From Streptomyces sp. NBC_01591 (GTDB lineage Bacteria > Actinomycetota > Actinomycetes > Streptomycetales > Streptomycetaceae): a stretch of DNA of 64,000 nt. Where the stretch lies: NCBI RefSeq assembly GCF_035918155.1, contig NZ_CP109327.1, forward strand, positions 3,286,001 through 3,350,000, in the 5' to 3' direction. Positions within the stretch are counted from its first letter, which is position 1; each line of letters starts with the position of its first letter. This document shows positions 42,197 through 51,096 of the stretch, one piece after another. The position numbers and the translations under genes are program-made. Under the pieces are notes generated by a model that was given only the letters and a program-made list of their open reading frames with translations, searched no databases and had not been told where the DNA came from.

Positions 42197-43243
42197 CTAC
42201 ATGCCGGTGGCGGACTCATACATCTTCGCGATCACGGCCTCGATGTCCGGCTCCCGCACCGAAAGGTCGACCAACGGGTAGTCCGCGGCGATCCGGGCGA
42301 CCAGCGGAGCGGCCGACTCCGACGCCGGGAAGGCCAGCCACTGCCGCGGCCCCTCCACCTTCACCGTACGGACCGAGGGCGCCGACTCCAGCCGGATGGG
42401 CGGCAGTTGACGCTCCAGGTCGACCACCAGCGTCCGCTCGCTCTCGCCCACCTCATGCAGACCCGCGAGGGCGCCGTCGTACATCAGGCGGCCGTGGTCG
42501 ATCACCATCACCCGCTTGCAGAGCTGCTCGATGTCCGTCAGATCATGGGTCGTGAGCAGCACCGTCGTGCCACGCTCGGCGTTCAGGTCCCGCAGGAACC
42601 CACGGACCTTCGACTTGGAGACGACATCCAGACCGATCGTCGGCTCGTCCAGGTACAGCACCTCGGGATCGTGCAACAGCGCCGCCGCGATGTCACCACG
42701 CATCCGCTGCCCCAACGACAACTGCCGCACGGGAACGTCCAACAGCTCGCCCAGATCGAGGAGTTCGACACAGCGGGCCAGGTTCTCCCGGTAGCGCGCG
42801 TCGGGAATCCGGTACATCCGGTGCATCAGACGGTACGAGTCGCGCAGCGGCAGGTCCCACCAGAGCGTGGTGCGCTGGCCGAACACCACACCGATCCGGT
42901 GCGCCAGCCTCGTACGCTCCCTCGAAGGGTCGATGCCCGCCACCCGCAGCCGGCCGCCGCTCGGGGTGAGGATGCCGGTCAGCATCTTGATCGTGGTCGA
43001 CTTCCCCGCACCGTTCGGGCCGATGTAGCCGACCATCTCGCCGCGCGCGACACGGAAGCTGATCGAGTCGACCGCCCGTACCTGACGGCGTTCGCTGCGC
43101 ATGAAACCGGTCTTGCGACGCACGTCGAAGACCTTTTCCACGTTGTCGAGCTCGATGAATCCGGTGGAGGTGCCTGTGTCGGTGTTGATATCGGTGTCGG
43201 TTCCGACGTCGGTGTCGGAACCCGTACGTGTTTCTGCGTCCAT
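42197..43243 (-). CDS. ABC transporter ATP-binding protein
   Basis: A 348-residue ABC ATPase of the exporter type that pairs with DUF990-like permeases. Walker A is IGPNGAGKST (about residue 82), signature QLSLGQRMRGD, Walker B VLYLDEPTIGLD, and H-loop LTTHD. The C-terminal extension after 270 is typical of these ATPases. The first 30 residues are an odd acidic run of T-D-T-D repeats (TDTDVGTDTDINTDTG) not needed for the fold. It forms an operon with the two permease genes behind it on the minus strand. Confidence 0.92.
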   Translation of the reverse strand: MDAETRTGSDTDVGTDTDINTDTGTSTGFIELDNVEKVFDVRRKTGFMRSERRQVRAVDSISFRVARGEMVGYIGPNGAGKSTTIKMLTGILTPSGGRLRVAGIDPSRERTRLAHRIGVVFGQRTTLWWDLPLRDSYRLMHRMYRIPDARYRENLARCVELLDLGELLDVPVRQLSLGQRMRGDIAAALLHDPEVLYLDEPTIGLDVVSKSKVRGFLRDLNAERGTTVLLTTHDLTDIEQLCKRVMVIDHGRLMYDGALAGLHEVGESERTLVVDLERQLPPIRLESAPSVRTVKVEGPRQWLAFPASESAAPLVARIAADYPLVDLSVREPDIEAVIAKMYESATGM

Positions 43244-43275
43244 GCCCGATGCCCTGCCTCGTTCGATGTTGTGGA

Positions 43276-44175
43276 TCAGCTTCCTGTGCTGCGGTAGGCG
43301 CGCAGGCCCGAGCGCCAGGCCAGACCGGCCGGCAGCCAGAACAGGACCGCCACCACCGGGGACAGGAACGCCACCCAGTCCGGCAGATCCAACGGGTACT
43401 CCCGGCCCAGCACGTACAGCGCGGGCAACCAGTTCGCGAAGGCCAGCGGCACCACGAACGTCACCCCGCGCACCAGGTCCTTCGCGAAGATCGACGGCGG
43501 GTACTGCAGCAGTGTGTTCCCGCCGTACGTGAAGGCGTTCTGCACCTGGGCGGCGTCCTGCGCGATGAACTGGAACGCCGCCCCGGCCACGAACAACGCC
43601 CCGAAGATCGCCGCCCCGCTCAGCAGCATCAGCGGCACCATCGCCACCTTCAGCGGCGTCCACGCGATGTCCAGCACCACCAGCGCGTACCCCAGCACCA
43701 GCACCCCCTGGAGCACCCGTCCCAGCCTGCGCAGCGCGAACCGGTCCGCCGCCACCTGCGCGAGCACCGGGACCGGCCGTACCAGCAGGGTGTCCAGCGT
43801 GCCGTCGCGCACCCGCCGCCCCAGCCGGTCCATCGAGCCCAGCAACAGGTCGGCGAGACCGAACGCGGTGCCCGACACCCCGTACAGCAGGGCGATCTCG
43901 GGCAGTGTGTAGCCGCCCAGCCGGTCCACGTGCGAGAACATCAGCGTGATCGCGACGAAGTCGAAGGCGGTCGCCGCGAAGTTCCCGAACGCCGTCATGG
44001 CGAACGAAGCACGGTACGCCATCGTCGAGCGCAGCCACATCATCGCGATCAGCCCGTACGCCCTGACCCCCTCGACGAACCTCGGCCGCTGGGCGAACAC
44101 CGCCTCGGGCCAGTCCTCGGGCCGGGGCCCGCCCGCCGTCCCGGCCACCTCCACCGCACCGGTCGTATCAGCCAC
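43276..44175 (-). CDS. ABC-2 type permease (DUF990-like)
   Basis: A 299-residue membrane protein with about six helices and the conserved block GVSGTAFGLADLLLGSMDRLGRRVRDGTLDTLLVRP, of which the family's GTLD-LLVRP motif is most telling. It pairs with the second permease and the ATPase to form an exporter of unknown substrate. Its start overlaps the end of the upstream permease gene by eight bases, so the two are coupled. Confidence 0.88.
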   Translation of the reverse strand: MADTTGAVEVAGTAGGPRPEDWPEAVFAQRPRFVEGVRAYGLIAMMWLRSTMAYRASFAMTAFGNFAATAFDFVAITLMFSHVDRLGGYTLPEIALLYGVSGTAFGLADLLLGSMDRLGRRVRDGTLDTLLVRPVPVLAQVAADRFALRRLGRVLQGVLVLGYALVVLDIAWTPLKVAMVPLMLLSGAAIFGALFVAGAAFQFIAQDAAQVQNAFTYGGNTLLQYPPSIFAKDLVRGVTFVVPLAFANWLPALYVLGREYPLDLPDWVAFLSPVVAVLFWLPAGLAWRSGLRAYRSTGS

Positions 44176-44968
44176 CCTGAACCACCACCCTCCTCGTCGC
44201 CACCGACTGCACCATCCGCCCCACCAGCAGCAGCGCCAGCGCCCAGCCGGCCTGGAAGGCGTACGCCCTCAACAGCTCCCACCCCGGGTACTTGCCGAGA
44301 AACACATCGACCGGCACCTGGAGCAGCGACGACCACGGCAGCACCCGCGCGACCTCCCCCAGCACCCCGGGGAACAGCGTCAGCGGAAGCAGCATCCCGG
44401 AGAAGAACATCCCGGCCAGCCAGGCCATCTGCGCCATCCCCGCCCCGTCCAGCAGCCAGAACGCGGAGAGCGCCACCAGATAGCGGATCGCGAAACTGAC
44501 CACGACGCCGAGCGCCACCGAGACGAGAAAAGCCAGCCAGATCCCCGCCGAGGAAGGCAGCGCCAGCTCGAAGGCGAGCGAACCCACCAGCATCGGCACG
44601 ATGCCGCGACCCAGCAGATGGAACGCGGCACGGCCCAGATCGCCCGCGAGCCACCACAGTTGGAGATCCGCGGGCCGGTAGAGATCGACCGCGACATCGC
44701 CGGTGCGGATCCGCTCGATCAGCTCGTCCTCGAAACCGCCGCCCATCATCGAACAGGTCATCAGCAGCGCCTGCCCCAGCCAGACGTAGCTGAGCGCCTG
44801 GGACATGTCGTAACCACCGAGCTGCGGCCGCTCGTCCCACAGCGCCACATAGGTGTACGCGAGGATGAACCCGAAGACGGTGTTGGTGAAGACTCCGGCC
44901 GCCGTGGCGGTCCGGTAGGTGGCGTAGCGCCGGAACTGTCCCGCCGCCACCACCGCGTAAAGCCGCAC
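44168..44968 (-). CDS. ABC-2 type permease
   Basis: A 266-residue integral membrane protein, first gene of the exporter operon. It has the family block DELIERIRTGDVAVDLYRPADLQ after helix 2 and FAIRYLVALSAFWLLDGAGM near helix 4, with about six membrane segments. The GTG at 44968 is chosen because AGGGGG lies nine bases upstream; an in-frame TTG at 44998 and GTG at 44977 are alternatives. It is divergent from the PBP gene. Confidence 0.85.
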   Translation of the reverse strand: MRLYAVVAAGQFRRYATYRTATAAGVFTNTVFGFILAYTYVALWDERPQLGGYDMSQALSYVWLGQALLMTCSMMGGGFEDELIERIRTGDVAVDLYRPADLQLWWLAGDLGRAAFHLLGRGIVPMLVGSLAFELALPSSAGIWLAFLVSVALGVVVSFAIRYLVALSAFWLLDGAGMAQMAWLAGMFFSGMLLPLTLFPGVLGEVARVLPWSSLLQVPVDVFLGKYPGWELLRAYAFQAGWALALLLVGRMVQSVATRRVVVQGG

Positions 44969-45160
44969 CGCACACACCCCCTGTCGCCGGGTGCCCAACG
45001 GCTTTGGACACCAAAGCGCAAGACCTTAGTCCAACGGAGACGGCCGCCGCGACCGCTTTTCAGGGCGATTCGGGGGTCGATCCCGGGGTCGATCCGGTGC
45101 TTATTCCGCAGAAAAGGGCACTATGGGGGAACTGACCGCGGCCGAGGAGTCTGCACGGAC

Positions 45161-47521
45161 ATGAGCGACGAGCCACAGCAGCCGAGCGGAAACGAACCCC
45201 GGGGCTGGGCCCCCAGGGACCCGGCTGCCGACGGCAGCGCCGGAGCGGGCGGCGAGGACGGCAAGGCGAAGAAACCCAAGCGTCCCAAGCGCACCGGGTG
45301 GCGCCGCGCCGTCCCCACCTGGCGGATGACCCTCGGCGCCGTCCTCCTCCTCGCCCTGCTCCTGATCGGCGGCTTCATCGCCGGGTACGAACTCGTCGAC
45401 ATCCCGCCCGCCAACGCCAGCGCCACCGCGCAGTCCAACGTCTACCTCTACAAGGACGGCAGCGTCATCGCCCGCTCCGGCGAGGTCAACCGGGAGAACG
45501 TCAAGCTGGCCCAGGTACCGCTCACCGTCCAGCACGCCGTCCTCGCCGCGGAGGACCGCGACTTCTACTCCGAACGGGCCGTCGACCTCAAGGCCATGGC
45601 CCGCGCCGCCTGGAACACCCTCACCGGCAAGGGCAAACAGGGCGGCTCGACAATCACCCAGCAGTACGTCAAGAACTACTACCTGGGCCAGGAACAGACC
45701 ATCGTCCGCAAGGCCAAGGAGTTCTTCATCGCGGTCAAACTCAACCGCGAGGAGTCCAAGGACCAGATCTTCGAGGGCTACCTCAACACCAGCTACTTCG
45801 GCCGCAACGCCTACGGCATCCAGGCCGCCGCCCAGGCCTACTACTCCAAGGACATCGGCGAGATCACCACCGCCGAGGGCGCCTACCTCGCCTCCCTGCT
45901 CAACGCCCCCAGCGCGTACGACGTCGTCGTCCACCCCCAGAACAAGGCCGCCGCCCTCGGGCGCTGGAACTACGTACTCGACGGCATGGTCAAGGAGAAG
46001 TGGCTCGGCGCGGCCGAACGCGCCACCATGAAGTTCCCCGTACCCGGCAAGGTCAAGCCGTCCACCGGACTCTCCGGACAGCGCGGCTACATCGTCCAGG
46101 CCGTCGAGGACTACCTCACCGGCAACGACGTCATCGACGAGGACACCCTCGCCACCGGCGGCTACCGGATCACCACCACCCTGGAGAAGAAGAAACAGGA
46201 CGCCCTCGTCGAGGCCGTCGACGACAACGTCATGTCCCAGACCAGCCCCGACCGCGAGGCCGACCGCAACGTCCGCGTCGGCGGCGCCTCCATCGACCCC
46301 GGCACCGGCCGCGTCGTCGCCATGTACGGCGGCGTCGACTACACCAAGCAGTACGTGAACAACGCGACCCGCCGCGACTACCAGGTCGGCTCCACCTTCA
46401 AGCCCTTCGTCTTCACCTCCGCCGTCGCCAACGACTCCACCACCCAGGACGGCCGGCGCATCACCCCCAACACCATCTACGACGGCACCAACAAGCGCAT
46501 GGTCCAGGGCCCCGACGGACCCACCGGATACGCCCCCGCCAACGAGGACGACATCAGCTACGGGCCCATCACCGTCTCCGCCGCCACCGACAAGTCCGTC
46601 AACGCCGTCTACGCCCAGATGGCCGAGGACGTCGGACCGGGCAAGGTCAAGCAGACCGCCATCGACCTCGGCCTCCCGGAGAACACCCCCGACCTCACCG
46701 CGTACCCGTCCATCGCACTCGGCGTCTCCACCGCCAGCGTCCTCGACATGACCGAGGCGTACGCCACCCTCGCCAACCACGGCCGGCACGGCGCGTACGT
46801 CCTCGTCGACCGGATCAGCAAGGACGGCGAGGACCTGCAGCTCCCCGACAGCGGGAACACCGAGCAGGCGGTCAGTCGCGAGGCCGCCGACACCACGACC
46901 GCGATCCTCCGGAGCGTCGTCGAGGGCGGCACCGGCACCGCCGCCCAGGCCGCCGGACGCCCCGCCGCGGGCAAGACCGGCACCGCCGAGGAGGACAAGG
47001 CGGCCTGGTTCGCCGGCTACACCCCCGACCTCACCACCGTCATCGCCGTCATGGGCCAGGACCCCGAAACCGGCGTACAGAAACCGCTGTACGGAGCACT
47101 CGGGCTCGCCCGCATCAACGGCGGCGGCGCACCCGCCCAGACCTGGGCCCAGTACACCGAGGCCGCCCTGCGCGGCACCACGGCCGAGGACTTCGACCTA
47201 GAACTCGAAAGCGGCGCCGAGGAACCCGCCCCGCCCACCGACGAGCAGACCACCCCCGAGGACACCGGAACGCCCTCCGAAACAACCTCCAGCACCCCGC
47301 CCAGCACCCCCGGAAGCACCCCGCCCAGCAGCCCGACGACCCCCGGCAGCAGCGAACCGGCCACCGGCGGCACGGACACCGGCAGCCCGACCGACGGCAC
47401 GACGGACAACGGCGGCGCACAGAACGGCGGCGGGGGCAGGAGCAACGGCGGCGGGGACGGGAATGGCGACAGCAACGGCTTCCTCCCCGCCCCTCGGGGC
47501 ACCCCGGCCCCGCGTCAGTGA
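45161..47521 (+). CDS. Class A penicillin-binding protein
   Basis: A 786-residue bifunctional peptidoglycan synthase. It has a cytoplasmic basic start (KKPKRPKRTGWRRA), a single membrane helix (about 55-78), and a GT51 transglycosylase domain (AAEDRDFYS with the catalytic Glu, GGSTITQQYVKNY). The transpeptidase has its serine in VGSTFKPFVF, an SVN-type motif (DKSVNAVYAQ) and AGKTGTAEED. The last 110 residues are a Thr/Pro/Gly/Ser-rich low-complexity tail, as in many actinomycete PBPs. It acts outside the membrane in wall synthesis. The stop overlaps the convergent SugE gene by seven bases. Confidence 0.94.
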   Translation: MSDEPQQPSGNEPRGWAPRDPAADGSAGAGGEDGKAKKPKRPKRTGWRRAVPTWRMTLGAVLLLALLLIGGFIAGYELVDIPPANASATAQSNVYLYKDGSVIARSGEVNRENVKLAQVPLTVQHAVLAAEDRDFYSERAVDLKAMARAAWNTLTGKGKQGGSTITQQYVKNYYLGQEQTIVRKAKEFFIAVKLNREESKDQIFEGYLNTSYFGRNAYGIQAAAQAYYSKDIGEITTAEGAYLASLLNAPSAYDVVVHPQNKAAALGRWNYVLDGMVKEKWLGAAERATMKFPVPGKVKPSTGLSGQRGYIVQAVEDYLTGNDVIDEDTLATGGYRITTTLEKKKQDALVEAVDDNVMSQTSPDREADRNVRVGGASIDPGTGRVVAMYGGVDYTKQYVNNATRRDYQVGSTFKPFVFTSAVANDSTTQDGRRITPNTIYDGTNKRMVQGPDGPTGYAPANEDDISYGPITVSAATDKSVNAVYAQMAEDVGPGKVKQTAIDLGLPENTPDLTAYPSIALGVSTASVLDMTEAYATLANHGRHGAYVLVDRISKDGEDLQLPDSGNTEQAVSREAADTTTAILRSVVEGGTGTAAQAAGRPAAGKTGTAEEDKAAWFAGYTPDLTTVIAVMGQDPETGVQKPLYGALGLARINGGGAPAQTWAQYTEAALRGTTAEDFDLELESGAEEPAPPTDEQTTPEDTGTPSETTSSTPPSTPGSTPPSSPTTPGSSEPATGGTDTGSPTDGTTDNGGAQNGGGGRSNGGGDGNGDSNGFLPAPRGTPAPRQ

Positions 47522-47835
47522 CCCGAGGTCGCCTTCAGCCCCACGACGGCGACCAGCAGCAGACAGACGAAGAAGATCCGGGCGGCGGTCACCGGCTCGT
47601 TCAGCACCACCATGCCCAGCACCGCCGCACCGGCCGCACCGATACCGACCCACACGCCGTACGCCGTACCGATCGGCAGCGTCTTGGCCGCATGGGACAG
47701 CAACACCATGCTCGCCACGATCCCGAGGCCCGTGAACACGCTCGGCCACAGCCGGGTGAACCCCTCGGTGTACTTCATCCCGATCGACCAGGCCACTTCC
47801 AGCAGACCGGCGACAACGAGCAGAACCCAGGCCAT
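47515..47835 (-). CDS. sugE: SMR-family exporter, SugE/Gdx type
   Basis: A 106-residue four-helix small multidrug resistance protein. Helix 1 carries the essential Glu (AGLLEVAWSIGMKY), then GIVASMVLLSHAAKTLPIGTAYGVW and GIGAAGAAVLGMVVL. The GLLEVAW/KTLPIGTAYGVW pattern is that of SugE proteins, many of which export guanidinium and some quaternary ammonium compounds. ATG at 47835 has GGAGGTG upstream. That ribosome site partly lies in an inverted repeat with a distant leader segment. Confidence 0.9.
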   Translation of the reverse strand: MAWVLLVVAGLLEVAWSIGMKYTEGFTRLWPSVFTGLGIVASMVLLSHAAKTLPIGTAYGVWVGIGAAGAAVLGMVVLNEPVTAARIFFVCLLLVAVVGLKATSGH

Positions 47836-47845
47836 GACGGCACCT

Positions 47846-47917
47846 CCGACGAGACAGAACACTCGAACAACACGGGTGCGTCGTCTTTTCGAAGCCCGGT
47901 ACGGCGCGTCTCGTCGG
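47846..47917 (-). promoter_or_regulatory. Inverted repeat in sugE leader, possible RBS-masking structure
   Basis: Two perfect 10-base arms, 47846-47855 and 47908-47917, lie 52 bases apart in the sugE 5' region. In the RNA, the arm next to the gene ends in the GG that begins the GGAGGTG ribosome site, so pairing would mask translation. The conserved elements of the ykkC guanidine riboswitch are not seen. Function is a guess. Confidence 0.4.
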
Positions 47918-47950
47918 GGGTCACCCAACCGTAGCAAAGAACATGCAAAA

Positions 47951-47976
47951 GGCCTGGTGACACCGGTCACCAGGCC
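47951..47976 (-). terminator. Rho-independent terminator of GroES-like gene
   Basis: An 11-bp perfect stem (47951-47961 with 47966-47976) with a 4-base loop is followed on the minus strand by TTTT. It lies 32 bases beyond the stop of the GroES-like gene, and is one of the few hairpins in the window with a T-run. Confidence 0.85.
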
Positions 47977-48008
47977 AAGCACCCACGCCCCCGGGGGGGC
48001 CGGGGGGA

Positions 48009-48347
48009 CTACAGATACAGCCCGGTCGAATCCACCGACCCCTCGAACCGGTCCGCCGCCACCGCATGCAGATCGCGCTCGCGCATCAGCACATACGCCA
48101 CACCGCGCACCTCGACCTCCGCACGGTCCTCCGGGTCGTACAGCACCCGGTCACCCGGCTCCACCGTCCGCACGTTCTGACCCACCGCGACCACCACGGC
48201 CCAGGCCAGTCGGCGGCCGACCGCGGCCGTCGCCGGAATCAGAATGCCGCCACCGGAACGCCGCTCGCCCTCGGGCGTATCGGACCGGACCAGCACACGG
48301 TCGTGCAGCATGCGGATGGGCAGCTTGTCGTCGGTGTTCTCGCTCAC
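48009..48347 (-). CDS. GroES-like co-chaperonin family protein
   Basis: A 112-residue cpn10-fold protein: PIRMLHDRVLVRSDTPEGERRSGGGILIP (the GroES N-terminal block), then VVVAVGQNVRTVEPGDRVLYDPED and EVEVRGVAYVLMRERDL. It is not beside groEL and is more diverged than the usual GroES, so it is likely a second, specialised copy. The GTG at 48347 gives the standard start; the longer frame upstream is rejected. Confidence 0.82.
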   Translation of the reverse strand: MSENTDDKLPIRMLHDRVLVRSDTPEGERRSGGGILIPATAAVGRRLAWAVVVAVGQNVRTVEPGDRVLYDPEDRAEVEVRGVAYVLMRERDLHAVAADRFEGSVDSTGLYL

Positions 48348-48408
48348 GCCCCGCAACCTACCTGCCCACCGCCTCTGCACACCCCTCCGGGGTGCACGGA
48401 CCGCACCA

Positions 48409-48729
48409 TCAACCCCTCCGGCGCCGCTTCGACGCCACGACCAGACCCACGACACCCACCGCGAGCAGCGCCGCCGGAATCACCCGCTCCAGACGCGGGG
48501 CCCCGTCCTCGGACACGAACTGTGCCCTCACGTCCGACACCGCCCGGTTCACCGCGACGAACGCCCGCCCTGCCGTCCGGTCCACGGCCTCGGCAGCCTT
48601 GGCCTTCACGTCACCCATGATCGTATTCGGGTGCACCCTCACCCCGATCTCGTCGAGCACCACCGCAAGCTGCTCACGCCTGCTGATGATGTCCGCCTCG
48701 ATCTGCGCAGGGGTCCTGGCATCCGACAC
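48409..48729 (-). CDS. DUF3618 membrane protein
   Basis: A 106-residue protein with the DUF3618 pattern RTPAQIEADIISRREQLA...LDEIGVRVHPNTI in the first 40 residues, an amphipathic middle and one C-terminal membrane helix (PAALLAVGVVGLVVAS) with a basic tail. Function is unknown. It is divergent from bcp; the 127 bases between them must hold both promoters. Confidence 0.85.
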   Translation of the reverse strand: MSDARTPAQIEADIISRREQLAVVLDEIGVRVHPNTIMGDVKAKAAEAVDRTAGRAFVAVNRAVSDVRAQFVSEDGAPRLERVIPAALLAVGVVGLVVASKRRRRG

Positions 48730-48856
48730 TGCGCCGCCTCCGTGGTCGTCGTCCGGTAAACCTTCATCGCCAGTCTGTCAGCTCGACCGCCCGCGCACCC
48801 GGCGGCACCCCTATTACGCTCGGTCCCGTACACCCCACGTGCCACTGAGGAGAACC

Positions 48857-49324
48857 ATGAGCGAGCGACTCCAGCCCGGCGACACCGCCCCCGCCTTCAC
48901 CCTCCCCGACGCCGACGGCAACGAGATCTCGCTCGCCGACCACAAGGGCCGCAAGGTCATCGTCTACTTCTACCCGGCCGCCCTCACCCCCGGCTGCACC
49001 AAGCAGGCCTGCGACTTCACCGACAACCTGGAGCTGCTCGCCGGTGCCGGGTACGACGTCATCGGCGTCTCCCCCGACAAGCCCGAGAAGCTCGCCAAGT
49101 TCCGCGAGCAGGAAAGCCTCAAGGTCACCCTGGTCGGCGACCCGTCCAAGGAGACCCTTGAGGCGTACGGCGCCTTCGGCGAGAAGAAGCTCTACGGCAA
49201 AACGGTGACGGGCGTCATCCGCTCCACGATCGTCGTGGACGAGGAGGGCAAGGTCGAACGCGCCCTCTACAACGTCAAGGCCACCGGCCACGTCGCCAAG
49301 ATCATCAAGGACCTCGGCATCTGA
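48857..49324 (+). CDS. bcp: Thiol peroxidase of the BCP/PrxQ type
   Basis: A 155-residue peroxiredoxin that reduces hydroperoxides using a peroxidatic cysteine. The site is YFYPAALTPGCTKQACDF with peroxidatic Cys near residue 46 and resolving Cys five residues later, the BCP arrangement. The usual family motif has KD before the TPGC; here it is AALTPGC. ATG follows GAGGAGA. A hairpin follows the gene. Confidence 0.92.
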   Translation: MSERLQPGDTAPAFTLPDADGNEISLADHKGRKVIVYFYPAALTPGCTKQACDFTDNLELLAGAGYDVIGVSPDKPEKLAKFREQESLKVTLVGDPSKETLEAYGAFGEKKLYGKTVTGVIRSTIVVDEEGKVERALYNVKATGHVAKIIKDLGI

Positions 49325-49351
49325 GCCCACCGCCGCCCGGCCCTCGGAATA

Positions 49352-49389
49352 CCCTGCACCGCTTCAGCGTCGACCGAAGCGGTGCAGGG
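49352..49389. terminator. 14-bp hairpin terminator after bcp
   Basis: Arms 49352-49365 and 49376-49389 are perfectly complementary around a 10-base loop, 28 bases after the bcp stop codon. Confidence 0.8.
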
Positions 49390-49486
49390 CATTCCGCATC
49401 TTGTCGGATATCGGACGTGACTCTCCGATAAACGACTCGTTGATCCGTACGAGGCCACGAACGTGCGGCCGGATGCGGAGGAGAAC

Positions 49487-50113
49487 GTGGCGGCTCGATA
49501 CACCCGCGAGTTACTCGAAGAAGCGGCGCGGGAGACCACGAACGCGAACGATGCGGTCCGCTGGTGCGGGGGAATACCGACGCCGGGGAGCCGGAGCTAT
49601 CTGCGGAGCAAGATGGCCGAGGCGGGGGTGGATATCTCGCACTTCGCTGACACAAGGGTGCGCCACACCGAAGAGATACTGCGTGAGCTCGTCGCCTGTT
49701 CCAAGAGCATTGCCGAGGTAGTACGCAGGTTGGGCGTAAGCCCCGTCGGCGGCAATCAGGCGTACATCAGCCGCCGCGTAGCCAAGCTTCGCATCGATAC
49801 GTCACATTTCCTGCGTACGCCTCCGCGCAGGCCCAAAGGGGCGCTGGGGAACCCACTGGTTCTCGGCTCCCCGTCGGACGGCAGGATTCCGGGCGAACGG
49901 CTGCGTCGCGAACTGATCCGCAATGGGGTCGAGGATTCCTGCGCCGCCTGCGGCAACGAAGGAGAGTGGCTGGGCCAACCACTCCGGCTCGAAGTGGACC
50001 ACATCAACGGCGACTGGTGGGACAACCGCCCGGAGAATATCCGGCTCCTCTGCCCCAACTGCCATGCGGCGACCGACACTTATCGTGGTCGCAAACGCGG
50101 GAGGACAGCATGA
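49487..50113 (+). CDS. HNH endonuclease with two DTSHF-type repeats
   Basis: A 208-residue protein. Residues 5-105 contain two repeats of about 50 residues, each a helix-turn-helix-like unit (SIAEVVRRLGVSP) closing in D-I/T-S-H-F. The C-terminal HNH nuclease has CAACGNEGEW, the VDHINGDWWDNRPENIRLLC core and PNCH, so the zinc cysteines and the H-N-H residues are all present. The GTG start has GGAGG five bases upstream. Its stop overlaps the start of the next, longer paralogue (ATGA). It is probably a site-specific nuclease of a small mobile or defence unit. Confidence 0.85.
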   Translation: MAARYTRELLEEAARETTNANDAVRWCGGIPTPGSRSYLRSKMAEAGVDISHFADTRVRHTEEILRELVACSKSIAEVVRRLGVSPVGGNQAYISRRVAKLRIDTSHFLRTPPRRPKGALGNPLVLGSPSDGRIPGERLRRELIRNGVEDSCAACGNEGEWLGQPLRLEVDHINGDWWDNRPENIRLLCPNCHAATDTYRGRKRGRTA

Positions 50114-50961
50114 GCGACCAGAACAAATACCCTCGCGACCTGCTCGAACGAACTGCAGCTACGGCGAGCAGCCTCGTCGACGTCCTGCACCGACTCGATG
50201 CACCGCTGGGTAGCAGATCGCTCCGTTACATACGCGACCGGCTCAAGCACTACGGCATCGACACGTCCCACTTCGGCGAGGAGGCTCTACCGAGCCGAGG
50301 GCGCCGCGCGTACCCGAAGGAACTTCTCACCGAAGCAGCCGCCCACTCGCACAGCATCCGGGAAATGTTCGAGTACATGGGCCTACCCCCAAGCGACAGC
50401 CCCTACGGCTACCTGCGCAGAAAAATTGACCGTCTCGGCATCGACACCTCCCACTTCACCAGCGGACGAAGGTACGGGACGCCTTCCACCCCGCGCCACG
50501 AACTGGCGGCTGCCGTCACCGCGTCCCACAGTCTGGCCGGCGTCCTGAGGGCCCTGGGGCAGGTCGACAACGGCGGCGCTCGTGCCCGACTGAAACGGGA
50601 CATCAAGGCATACGGTCTGTCGACTGCCCACTTCTCCGGGCAGAGCCATTGCCGTGGCACGCGCTCCCCATACCGCAAGACCTCAGCCCAGATCCTCCGG
50701 CGCCTGGAATCCGGAGCATCCCGAACGAGCACGGCCCTCCTGCGAAGAGCACTCGACGACATCGAGGCTCCCCGCAGATGCGCAAGATGCGGAACCGGTG
50801 AGACGTGGCGAGGGAACCGCCTCGTCCTGGAGATCGACCACATCAACGGCGACCGGCTCGACAACCGGGCTGACAACCTTCGTTACCTCTGCCCCAACTG
50901 CCATGCTCTCACTGAAACATGGTGCCGGAACCGGCGCCGAACCAAATCGGCGGCCATATAA
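50110..50961 (+). CDS. HNH endonuclease with three DTSHF-type repeats
   Basis: A 283-residue paralogue of the preceding gene, translationally coupled to it. Three N-terminal repeats end GIDTSHF, GIDTSHF and GLSTAHF, each with an LLTEAAAHSHSIREMFEYMG-like helical unit that may read DNA. They are followed by a degenerate fourth unit and the HNH domain (CARCGTGETW, EIDHINGDRLDNRADNLRYLC, PNCHAL). All catalytic and zinc residues are intact. The gene ends 43 bases before a tRNA-Leu gene. The tandem duplication with different repeat numbers suggests two different target specificities. Confidence 0.85.
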   Translation: MSDQNKYPRDLLERTAATASSLVDVLHRLDAPLGSRSLRYIRDRLKHYGIDTSHFGEEALPSRGRRAYPKELLTEAAAHSHSIREMFEYMGLPPSDSPYGYLRRKIDRLGIDTSHFTSGRRYGTPSTPRHELAAAVTASHSLAGVLRALGQVDNGGARARLKRDIKAYGLSTAHFSGQSHCRGTRSPYRKTSAQILRRLESGASRTSTALLRRALDDIEAPRRCARCGTGETWRGNRLVLEIDHINGDRLDNRADNLRYLCPNCHALTETWCRNRRRTKSAAI

Positions 50962-51004
50962 GTCTTCGGGTCTGCGCAACCTCACCTTGTAGACTGCCGG
51001 GGAC

Positions 51005-51088
51005 GCGCGAGTGCTGGAATTGGTGAGACAGGCTGGTTTTAGGTACCAGTGCCCTAGCGGCGTGAGGGTTCGAGTCCCTCCTCGCGCA
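51005..51088 (+). tRNA. tRNA-Leu (anticodon TAG)
   Basis: An 84-base cloverleaf. The acceptor stem GCGCGAG (51005-51011) pairs with CTCGCGC (51081-51087), plus discriminator A. The anticodon arm CTGGT-TTTAGGT-ACCAG carries anticodon TAG, and a long variable arm and TTCGAGT T-loop are present. The CCA end is not encoded. It reads CUA and probably other CUN leucine codons. Confidence 0.93.
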
Positions 51089-51096
51089 CACCGATG

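Noticed and set aside
47836..47935. ykkC-type guanidine riboswitch ahead of sugE
   Set aside because: The conserved sequence blocks of that riboswitch are not recognisable; only a 10-base inverted repeat is present.
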